This document shows positions 1-7,709 of a stretch of DNA of 64,000 bases, piece after piece (positions within the stretch are counted from its first letter, which is position 1; each line of letters starts with the position of its first letter). The translations under genes were made by a program, and so were the position numbers. This stretch comes from Streptomyces sp. PTY087I2 (GTDB taxonomy: Bacteria > Actinomycetota > Actinomycetes > Streptomycetales > Streptomycetaceae). Under the pieces are notes generated by a model that saw only the letters and a program-made list of their open reading frames with translations, was not told the origin of the DNA and did not search any database. Location: assembly GCF_001687325.1 (NCBI RefSeq), contig NZ_LZRD01000022.1:1-64000 (forward strand), in the 5' to 3' direction.

Positions 1-3000
1 CACCAGCGTCCCCGGGACCACCGCGTGATCGGTCGCGTTCCATCCCTCGACCACCCACCCCCGCTCCACCGCGGAGAGCACGTCCAGCTCACCGGTCCGT
101 ACCTGCGGGTCCGCCGCGACCGTCTTCAGCAACCGCACCAGACCCGCGGCCAGCCGGCCTGCCGTCTCCTCGTCGAACAGATCCCGGGCGAACTCCAACC
201 GCCCCGACACACCCGCCGCACCACCCTCCCCATCCCGCGACTCCACGAGTTCGAGTGTGAGATCGAAGCGGGCGTTGTCGAGCGGAACGTCATGGGCGGT
301 GGCCTGGACGCCGTTGAGGTTCAACGCCGTCTCGGGGTTGTTGTGCAGGGAGAGGAACACCTGGAAGAGGGGGTGCCGGGCCAGCGACCTGGTCGGGTTG
401 AGGATCTCCACCAGCCGCTCGAAGGAGAGATCCTGGTGGGCATGGGCCGCGAGGTTGGTCTCGCGTACCCGGTCCAGCAGTTCACGGAACGTCGGATCCC
501 CCGACGTGTCCGTACGCAGCACCAGCGTATTGACGAAGAACCCGACCAGATCGTCCAGCGCCGCATCCGTACGCCCCGCGATCGGCGAGCCGATCGGGAT
601 GTCCGAGCCCGCACCGAACCGCGACAGCAGAGCCGCCAGACCCGCCTGGAGCACCATGAAGAGACTGCTGTCACGCTCCTGGGCCAGGGCGAGCAGCCGC
701 TGGTGGGTGGCCGCGTCCAGGTGTACGGGAACGTCGGCGCCGGCGTAGGTCGCCACTGCGGGACGCACCCGGTCCGTCGGAAGGGCCAGCTCTTCGGGCA
801 GGTCGGCGAGCTGGGAGCGCCAGTAGGCGATCTGCTGCGCCAGCGTGCTGTGGGGGTCGGATTCCTCCCCCATGGCGTCTTGCTGCCACACCGTGTAGTC
901 GGCGTACTGCACCGGCAACGGCTCCCACACCGGCTCCCTGCCGGCACACCGCGCCGCGTACGCGACGGATACATCGCGGGACAGCGGCGCCATGGACCAG
1001 CCGTCACCAGCGATGTGATGCAGCGTCACCAACAGCACATGCTCGTCGGGCGTGAGCCGGAACAGATTCACCCGGACCGGAATCTCCGACGACAGGTCGA
1101 ATTCCTCCATGGTGGCCCGGACGAGGGCGTCCTGCAGTCCGTCCTCGCTGATCCGGGCGGGACGCAGGTCGAGACGGATCTCGTCGGCCGGCAGGATCTC
1201 CTGGCGCGGCCGGCCGTCCGTGTCGGGGAAGACGGTGCGCAGGCTCTCGTGGCGCCCGATCACGTCGGTGAAGGCGTGGCGCAGCGCCTCGGCATCCAGC
1301 GGGCCGCTCAGCCGCAGGGCCGCCGGCAGGTTGTAGTTCCCGCCGCCCCCCTTCATCCGGTTGAGGAACCACAGCCGCTGCTGGGCCGGCGACAGCGGGA
1401 TCTCAGCCGGGCGTTCCCCGGCGGTCAGCGGCGCGCGGGTGGGGGCCTCGGCGGCCCGGATCCGGGCCGATACCCCGGCCACTGTCGGGTCCTGGAACAG
1501 GTCCCGTACGGTCAGCTCCACCTTGAGCTGGCGACGGATGCGTCCCAGCAGCCGGGTCGCGCTGAGGGAGTGGCCGCCCAGGTCGAAGAAGTGGTCGTCG
1601 ATGCCGACGCGCTCCACGTTCAGGATGTCGGCGAAGAGCCGGCAGAGGTGCTCCTCGCGCTCGTTGCGCGGACCCCGGCCGCCGGTGGTGCCGCTGAATT
1701 CGGGGGCGGGCAGCGCCTTGCGGTCCAGCTTGCCGTTGGTGGTCACCGGCAGCGTGTCCATGGCGACAAAAGCCGAGGGGACCATGTACTCGGGCAGTTG
1801 CCCCGACGCACGGTCCCGCAGCTCGGCCGAGAGGCTGGCCGGGTCGAGCGCGGCCCCCTTCGACACCACGTAGGCGACCAGGTGCTTGTCGCCGGGCTGG
1901 TCCTCCCGCACCACCACTGCGGCCTGGGACACCTGCGGGTGGGCGGAGATGACCTTCTGGATCTCCTCCAGCTCGATACGGAAGCCGCGCAGCTTGACCT
2001 GGTCGTCGACGCGGCCGACGAACTCCAGCTGTCCGTCCGGCGCCCACCGGGCCAGGTCGCCCGTGCGGTACATCCGCTCACCGGGCGCGCCGAAGGGGTT
2101 GGCCACGAAGCGTTCTGCCGTCAGACCGGTGCGGCCCAGATAGCCGCGGGCAAGGCCGGCACCGGCGATGTACAGCTCACCCGGCGCTCCGGCCGGGGCG
2201 GGCCGCAGCCGGCTGTCGAGGATGTGGATGCGGGTGTTGTACGACGGATATCCGATGGGCGGGGCGCCCTTTCCGGCCTCCAGCGGGGCGCTGAAGGTCG
2301 CGCCGACGGTCGACTCGCTGGGCCCGTACCCGTTGATCATCCGCAGACGCGGAGCCCACCGGTCCATCAGCTCGGCGGAGGTGGCCTCACCGGCCACCGT
2401 CAGGGAGCGGAAGGAGGGGAAGTTCGCGGGCGGGACGGTGGCCAGAGCCGCCGGCGGGATGATCGCATGGGTCACCTCCTGGCCGAGGAGGACCTGGGTG
2501 AGAGCGTCGTCGGCCAGCGGGCCGAGGGGCGGGATGACGAGAGTGGCTCCCGCGCCGTAGGCCATGCAGAGCTCCGCCACCGAGGCGTCGAAGCTGGGCG
2601 AGGCGTACTGCAGGACCCGGCTGTCGGCGGTGACGTCGAGCCGGTCGGCCACGGTCGCCGCGAGGCTCGCCAGGCCTTGGTGGGTGACGACGACGCCCTT
2701 GGGGCGGCCGGTGGAGCCGGAGGTGTAGATGACGTAGGCGGGGTGGGTGAGCTGTACGGGGACGGCGGGGTTGTGGCGCGGCCGGCCGGTGGTGAGGTCT
2801 GCGGTGTCGATCAGGAGGTGTGGGACCCGGTCGTGTTCGGGGAGCCGGGGGGCGTGTTCGGTGTCGGTGATGAGCAGGGCGGGCGCGGCGTCGTCGAGGA
2901 TGTAGCTGATCCGGTCGGCCGGGTAGTCCGGGTCGACGGGCAGGTAGGCGGCTAGCAGATGCGCCAGCTGATTGGCACGCTCGTTGAACTCCTCGTAGGT

Positions 3001-4452
3001 ATAGGTCACTTCGGTGGAGGAGATGGCGATGGCTTCGGGCGTTCGGACCACATGGTTCTCGACGATCCCGTGGAAGGGGACCGGATCGACATCACGCCGG
3101 AAGTCGTTCCATTCGACCAGCACTTGGTGCCGGCTCCGCTCGGTGAGCAGGTCCACCTGTCCGACAGGCCGGGGGTCCTGGTCACCGATCTTCTGGAGCA
3201 GTGCGACGAAGCGGTCCAGGACGTCCTGGGCGGTGGCGGTGTCGAAGACGTCACCGCGGTAGTCCAGCCGCACCTGCATGCGCTCGCCCGGGACGGCGGT
3301 GAGCACCGCCGTGTAGTGGCTGGCGTCACGGGCGTCGAATCCGGTGATGCTCAGGCCTTCACCGGGCAGCTTCAGGTCAGCGGTGTCGACCGGGTAGTTC
3401 TCCAGGACGATGCAGGTGTCGAAGAGGTCTCCCACTCCGGCGATCTGCTGGATGTCGGTCAGGCTGACGTGGTGGTAGGCGGTGAGCGCGGCCTGCTCGG
3501 CCTGGAGCCGGTCGGCCAGGGCGCCGAAGGTCTCGGTCGGGTCGAGGGCGACGCGCACGGGCAGTGTGTTGATGAAGAGGCCGACCATCGACTCGATGCC
3601 GGGAATGTGCGCCGGGCGACCGGAGACCGCCATGCCGAACACGACGTCGTCGCGCCCGGTGAGCTGCCCCAGCACGGTCGCCCAGGCCGTTTGCAGAAGG
3701 GAGTTGAGCGTACGGCCTTCCGCTCGGCTCTGTGCGACGAGCGCGGTGGTGAGCTCGCCGGACAGGGAGGCGGACACCCGTTCGGGCAGGTCATGGCTCC
3801 TGCCCCGGCTGACCGGGGCCACCAGGCTGGGCTCCTCGATACCGCGGAACACCTGCTTCCAGGCAGCGTCCGCTGCCGCCCGGTCCTGCTTGGCCAGCCA
3901 GCCGAGGTACTCGCGGTAGGGGGTGACACGGGGCAGCGCCGAAGCGTCGCCCCCGGTGCCGTACAGCTCGAACAGCTCGGTGAGCAGGACGGGCATCGAC
4001 CAGCCGTCGAGCAGGATGTGATGGTTGGTGAACACGAGGCGGTACTCGCCGGGCGCCAGCGTGACGAGCGTGAACCGCAGCAGCGGCGGACGCTTCAGAT
4101 CGAAGCGGCGCATCCGGTCCTCGGCGAGCCACCGCTCCCACTCCGCCTGACGCTCCTCCGCGGCCAGTCCGCTGAGGTCGGTCTCGGTCCACGGCAACGC
4201 CACTTCGCGCGGAACCACCTGCACCGGCTCGTCGAACTTCTCGTACAGGAATGCCGACCGGAGATTCGAATGCCGCCGCAGCAGAGCCGCCGCCGCCTGC
4301 CGCATCCTGTCGGCATTCAGCGGGCCTTCGATGTCGAGCACGAGCTGGACGGTGTAGATGTCGTCCGAAGCCTCGTCGTAAACCGCGTGGAACAGCAGTC
4401 CTTGCTGCAGCGGTGACAGTGGAAGGATGTCTTCGACTCCGGGCCTATTCAC
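1..4452 (-). CDS. Non-ribosomal peptide synthetase, N-terminal part (C-A-PCP-C-A...)
   Basis: This is a modular synthetase that condenses carrier-bound amino acids. Its reading frame runs off the left edge, so 1,484 residues are visible. The GTG start at 4452 follows GGGAG and gives MNRPGVEDILPLSPLQQGLL. Domains in order are C1 (HHILLDG at 144-150), A1 (about 455-900), PCP (GGHSL, Ser about 962), C2 (HHIAGDG at 1145-1151), then the first residues of A2. A1 keeps A3 (YTSGSTGRPKG), A5 (NGYGPSE), A6, A7 (YRTGDL), A8, A9 (LPEYMVP) and A10 (NGKLDR). Between TYEEFNERANQLAHLL and AAYLPVDPDYPADR, around residue 500, about 33 residues normal for the family are absent. A rare CTA Leu codon inside GCTAGC (2951-2956) marks the junction. 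Because the protein begins with a C domain, it either receives a chain from another subunit or begins with an acyl group. Substrate specificity cannot be assigned. Confidence 0.95.
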   Translation of the reverse strand, partial: MNRPGVEDILPLSPLQQGLLFHAVYDEASDDIYTVQLVLDIEGPLNADRMRQAAAALLRRHSNLRSAFLYEKFDEPVQVVPREVALPWTETDLSGLAAEERQAEWERWLAEDRMRRFDLKRPPLLRFTLVTLAPGEYRLVFTNHHILLDGWSMPVLLTELFELYGTGGDASALPRVTPYREYLGWLAKQDRAAADAAWKQVFRGIEEPSLVAPVSRGRSHDLPERVSASLSGELTTALVAQSRAEGRTLNSLLQTAWATVLGQLTGRDDVVFGMAVSGRPAHIPGIESMVGLFINTLPVRVALDPTETFGALADRLQAEQAALTAYHHVSLTDIQQIAGVGDLFDTCIVLENYPVDTADLKLPGEGLSITGFDARDASHYTAVLTAVPGERMQVRLDYRGDVFDTATAQDVLDRFVALLQKIGDQDPRPVGQVDLLTERSRHQVLVEWNDFRRDVDPVPFHGIVENHVVRTPEAIAISSTEVTYTYEEFNERANQLAHLLAAYLPVDPDYPADRISYILDDAAPALLITDTEHAPRLPEHDRVPHLLIDTADLTTGRPRHNPAVPVQLTHPAYVIYTSGSTGRPKGVVVTHQGLASLAATVADRLDVTADSRVLQYASPSFDASVAELCMAYGAGATLVIPPLGPLADDALTQVLLGQEVTHAIIPPAALATVPPANFPSFRSLTVAGEATSAELMDRWAPRLRMINGYGPSESTVGATFSAPLEAGKGAPPIGYPSYNTRIHILDSRLRPAPAGAPGELYIAGAGLARGYLGRTGLTAERFVANPFGAPGERMYRTGDLARWAPDGQLEFVGRVDDQVKLRGFRIELEEIQKVISAHPQVSQAAVVVREDQPGDKHLVAYVVSKGAALDPASLSAELRDRASGQLPEYMVPSAFVAMDTLPVTTNGKLDRKALPAPEFSGTTGGRGPRNEREEHLCRLFADILNVERVGIDDHFFDLGGHSLSATRLLGRIRRQLKVELTVRDLFQDPTVAGVSARIRAAEAPTRAPLTAGERPAEIPLSPAQQRLWFLNRMKGGGGNYNLPAALRLSGPLDAEALRHAFTDVIGRHESLRTVFPDTDGRPRQEILPADEIRLDLRPARISEDGLQDALVRATMEEFDLSSEIPVRVNLFRLTPDEHVLLVTLHHIAGDGWSMAPLSRDVSVAYAARCAGREPVWEPLPVQYADYTVWQQDAMGEESDPHSTLAQQIAYWRSQLADLPEELALPTDRVRPAVATYAGADVPVHLDAATHQRLLALAQERDSSLFMVLQAGLAALLSRFGAGSDIPIGSPIAGRTDAALDDLVGFFVNTLVLRTDTSGDPTFRELLDRVRETNLAAHAHQDLSFERLVEILNPTRSLARHPLFQVFLSLHNNPETALNLNGVQATAHDVPLDNARFDLTLELVESRDGEGGAAGVSGRLEFARDLFDEETAGRLAAGLVRLLKTVAADPQVRTGELDVLSAVERGWVVEGWNATDHAVVPGTLV

Positions 4453-4759
4453 CTGAATTACTCCCGCTCTATCTGCGCGAAATACCGCGCCCGCATACAG
4501 TCCGTGCATTCCAGCGCTCACTCAACAACGCTGCATGGAGGGTCACAACCACGACTGCAGCAACCTGCCAGGGGGTGCGATCCGGCGTGATGCTCCGTGG
4601 AGCGAACAGCAGTTGGCTGTCACGTCGGTAGTCCGCCGGGGGACCGGTCGATAGCGTCCATGGGACGCCTCTGCCCGGGGCGGCGCAAAGACCGGGAAAA
4701 TCGGCCGAGAAGGCGGGCTTCTTTCCGGCGCGAACAGTGAACAGGGGGCAGGGGAGCAC
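4453..4759. promoter_or_regulatory. Divergent intergenic region, NRPS / hydrolase
   Basis: No convincing gene lies in these 307 bases between the divergent NRPS and hydrolase starts, so they should hold both promoters. The only motif I noticed is CAGCAACCTGCCAG at about 4558-4571, which recurs at about 10108-10121 in the other divergent promoter region of the cluster. No operator or promoter hexamers can be assigned with confidence. Confidence 0.5.
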
Positions 4760-5590
4760 ATGCGGGTTTCAGTCGGCGGTCTGGTATTCGATGTGGAGGT
4801 CTCGGGTCCGGAGGACGGCGATCCCGTTCTCCTTCTGCACGGGTTTCCGCAAAGCAGGCACGCCTGGGACCAGGTGGTGCGGGCACTGCACAGCGCCGGC
4901 CTGCGGACCATCGCGCCCGATCAGCGCGGGTACAGTGACGGCGCCCGCCCGACAGGTCCGGACGCCTACGCACTGCCGTTGCTGGCGGCCGACGCGATGG
5001 GCATTCTGGACGCCCTCGGGGTCGGCTCGGCCCATGTGGTCGGCCATGACTGGGGAGCCGTCGTCGCCTGGTACCTCGCGGCCCGCCACTCCGCTCGGGT
5101 GCGGACCCTGACCGCAGTGTCCTTCCCGCACCCGGAGGCATACTGGTACGCGCTGCGGAACGACCCCGAGCAGCGGGAACGGTCGCAGTACCTGGCCTAT
5201 TTCGTATCACCGGAGTCCACCGCGGGGATGCTCGTCGACGACGCGGCGCAGCTGCGGTCCCTCTTCGGGAACCAGGTCGCCCCGGAGCAGGTGAAGCGCT
5301 ATCTGGACCTGCACACCCGGCCCGGAGTGCTGGACGCGACCCTGAACTGGTACCGCTCGGGCAGTCTGCTTGCCGAGCACGAGGGCTTGGGCCCCGTCGG
5401 GGTACCCACCGTCTACATCTGGAGCGACGAGGACAGGGCGGCGAGCCGGGTCGCCGTCGACCGGACGGCGGAGCATGTCACCGGTCCCTACCGTTCCGTG
5501 AGCCTGGAAGGCATCGGCCACTGGCAACCGGAACAGGCGCCGGACCGTATCGCCGCGGAAGTCGTGCGCCTGGTCCGGCGGAACGGCTGA
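4760..5590 (+). CDS. Alpha/beta hydrolase, epoxide hydrolase / haloalkane dehalogenase-like
   Basis: The protein has 276 residues and an alpha/beta-hydrolase fold. The oxyanion motif HGFP is at 27-30, the nucleophile elbow GHDWG at 95-99, an acid candidate lies in WSDED (221-225), and the catalytic His is in GIGHW (H254). An Asp nucleophile (D97) instead of Ser is typical of epoxide hydrolases and dehalogenases and argues against an ordinary esterase. The ATG follows GGGGAG. It is divergent from the NRPS and 64 bases upstream of the P450 on the same strand. A tailoring role, such as opening an epoxide made by the P450, is an inference from context. Family is secure; substrate is unknown. Confidence 0.88.
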   Translation: MRVSVGGLVFDVEVSGPEDGDPVLLLHGFPQSRHAWDQVVRALHSAGLRTIAPDQRGYSDGARPTGPDAYALPLLAADAMGILDALGVGSAHVVGHDWGAVVAWYLAARHSARVRTLTAVSFPHPEAYWYALRNDPEQRERSQYLAYFVSPESTAGMLVDDAAQLRSLFGNQVAPEQVKRYLDLHTRPGVLDATLNWYRSGSLLAEHEGLGPVGVPTVYIWSDEDRAASRVAVDRTAEHVTGPYRSVSLEGIGHWQPEQAPDRIAAEVVRLVRRNG

Positions 5591-5654
5591 GCTCATTCTC
5601 TGGCACGGCCGGCGCGTACGGTCCGTCCGTGCTGTTCACACGGAGGAGTACGAA

Positions 5655-6848
5655 ATGACAGATCTGGCCGACCCGGAATTGCCCAGGAGTGGTCGTACCG
5701 AGGAGATATGGAAGGAACTCCGCGAGCAGTCGCCGCTCTACCGGAACGAGCGTGCGAACGGGTCTGAGTTCTGGGCCGTACTCTCGCACCCGCTGGCGAA
5801 CCAGGTGCTCAGGGACTCCGCGAACTTCACCTCGGAGAAGGGAATGCGGCTCGACCACAACCCCCTGGCCACCGAAGCCTCCGCGGGAAAGATGCTGATC
5901 GTCACCGACCCGCCCCGGCACGGGAAGATCCGGCGGATCATCAACTCGGCGTTCACACCGCGGATGGTCAAGCGGCTTGAGGACACCATGCGTTCCACCG
6001 TCGTGGAGACGCTGGAGGAGGCCATGGAGAAGGGAACCAGCGACTTCGTCGACGCCGCCGCCCGGCTGCCGGTCTCCGTCATCTGCGACATGCTCGGTGT
6101 GCCCAAGAAGGACTGGGGGTTCATGCTGGACCGGACCATGGTCGCCTTCGGTTCCGACGCGGTGGAAGGCGGCGAGGACCAGGCCATGCGTGCGGCCGCG
6201 GCCCACACCGACCTGCTCATGTACTACGACGAGCTGCTCGAGCTGCGACGCGAGGACCCGCAGGAGGATGTGGTCAGCGCGATGGTCCAGGGCGAGGTGG
6301 ACGGTGAACCGCTCACCGACGAGGAGATCTTCCTCAACTGCGACGGGCTGATCTCGGGCGGCAACGAGACGACGCGGCACGCCACCGTCGGCGGGCTGCT
6401 CGCACTCATGGATCACCCGGATCAGTGGGACCGGCTGCGCGCCGATCCCGGACTGCTGCCGAGCACGGTGCAGGAAGTGCTCCGCTACACCAGCCCGGCC
6501 ATGCATGTGCTGCGCACCGCCAACCAGGACACCGAGCTGGAGGGCCGGGCGATCGCGGCGGGCGACGAGGTGGCGGTGTGGTTGTCGGCCGCCAACCGCG
6601 ACGGGCAGGTCTTCGAGAACCCCGACGCCTTTGATGTCGGCCGCACCCCCAACCGTCACCTGACCTTCGCCTCGGGCACGCACTTCTGCCTCGGCTCGGC
6701 GCTGGCGACCATGGAGCTCTCCGTGATGTTCGAAGAGCTGACCCGGCGGGTGGGGGCGGCCGGACACGCGGGGCCCGTGCAGCGAATGCGTTCCAATCTG
6801 ATCTGGGGGTTCGAATCGATGCCGGTGACTTTGGACCGGAGGAGCTGA
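5655..6848 (+). CDS. Cytochrome P450
   Basis: This is a soluble bacterial P450 of 397 residues. Visible motifs are the I-helix oxygen-binding segment GGNETTRH (235-242), ExxR (E274-R277) and the heme loop FASGTHFCLG with axial Cys345. A strong GGAGGAG site precedes the ATG. It sits between the Asp-nucleophile hydrolase and a membrane protein, next to the NRPS, so it probably hydroxylates or epoxidises a peptide intermediate or a carrier-bound amino acid; that role is inferred. No ferredoxin or ferredoxin reductase gene is adjacent, so electrons presumably come from general partners. Confidence 0.95.
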   Translation: MTDLADPELPRSGRTEEIWKELREQSPLYRNERANGSEFWAVLSHPLANQVLRDSANFTSEKGMRLDHNPLATEASAGKMLIVTDPPRHGKIRRIINSAFTPRMVKRLEDTMRSTVVETLEEAMEKGTSDFVDAAARLPVSVICDMLGVPKKDWGFMLDRTMVAFGSDAVEGGEDQAMRAAAAHTDLLMYYDELLELRREDPQEDVVSAMVQGEVDGEPLTDEEIFLNCDGLISGGNETTRHATVGGLLALMDHPDQWDRLRADPGLLPSTVQEVLRYTSPAMHVLRTANQDTELEGRAIAAGDEVAVWLSAANRDGQVFENPDAFDVGRTPNRHLTFASGTHFCLGSALATMELSVMFEELTRRVGAAGHAGPVQRMRSNLIWGFESMPVTLDRRS

Positions 6849-6938
6849 GCGCGCGTACCGCAGGCCTCAGCCCCGGGGGTGAGCGGGTTCATCCCTGAGA
6901 CTGATCTCGCGCCCCCGGTTCCGTGAAATGTTGAGAGT

Positions 6939-7481
6939 ATGGCAAACCAGATGAAGAGTCCGGAAGTGATCGCCATGGGTACCGAAAGGCCGGTCCCGCG
7001 CTGGGCGGAGAAAACCGCCCATCTCATTCCGTTGGTCGCTCTGCCGGTGTGCTTGTGGCGGCTTCCCATCGCCTTAGGATTCACGATGGGGACGGGCCTC
7101 CCGCCCATGGACATGCCTCTGTGGATGTCGATTTCCTACGTCGGTGGGCTCAGCGTGATTTCCGAGCTCTTTGCGCTGGCGTGTTTCGGCCTGGTGCGCT
7201 CGTGGGGCGAAGTCGTGCCGGCCTGGGTTCCCAAGTTCGGCGGCAAGCGTGTTCCGCCGTACGTGATGATCGTTCCGGCTCTTGTCGGCGGCCTTGTCAT
7301 CGTGGCGGTCCTGATCGGCTGGGTTCTCACCACATTCCAGATCGCCGGATTCGAACGAGGTCCGTTCGACAGCCTGGGATGGGAGATCCTCGCGGTGTCG
7401 AGCAGCGGCTTGTTCGTGCTGGTCGGCCCCATGGTGCTGGCCCTGACCTATGCCTACTACCGGCGTCGCTGTCAGCCGTAG
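6939..7481 (+). CDS. Four-helix membrane protein, function unknown
   Basis: The product has 180 residues with four hydrophobic spans (about 28-50, 62-86, 107-130 and 146-170), a conserved-looking WRLPIALGF segment after the first span and a basic tail (YYRRRCQP). I do not recognise a characterised family. The frame contains a TTA leucine codon at 7074-7076, within IALGF. TTA is rare in Streptomyces and needs the bldA tRNA, so expression may be tied to development. The ATG at 6939 follows a weak TGAGAG; an in-frame ATG at 6951 is possible. It lies 91 bases after the P450 and converges on the exporter gene. Confidence 0.75.
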   Translation: MANQMKSPEVIAMGTERPVPRWAEKTAHLIPLVALPVCLWRLPIALGFTMGTGLPPMDMPLWMSISYVGGLSVISELFALACFGLVRSWGEVVPAWVPKFGGKRVPPYVMIVPALVGGLVIVAVLIGWVLTTFQIAGFERGPFDSLGWEILAVSSSGLFVLVGPMVLALTYAYYRRRCQP

Positions 7482-7631
7482 GCCGATGTGCTCATAGATG
7501 TGCGGCCGGCCCTGGCTCCAGGGCCCGGCCGCTTTCCTTTGCCGTGCGGAGTGCGGCCCCGCTCTCTTTCCCGCTGGTTCAGGTGTGCCGTCGCACGGCC
7601 CGGTGCCCGGGTCCCGCTCCCGCCACCACAT

Positions 7632-7671
7632 GCGAGGGCTCCCTCACCACGGATGGTGAGGGAGCCCTCGC
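7632..7671. terminator. Bidirectional terminator hairpin
   Basis: Perfect 17-base inverted repeat (7632-7648 and 7655-7671) with a 6-base loop. It sits between the convergent four-helix membrane protein and MMPL exporter genes. There is no U-tract, as is common in high-GC actinomycetes. Confidence 0.85.
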
Positions 7672-7709
7672 GGTAGTTGCGGGTCACACCCGCAGCGTGG
7701 CCGACAGGA

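Noticed and set aside
25..2955. 976-codon open frame on the plus strand
   Set aside because: It is the exact antisense of the NRPS codons; high GC at third positions keeps it open, and the protein is low-complexity Arg/Gly/Val without domains.
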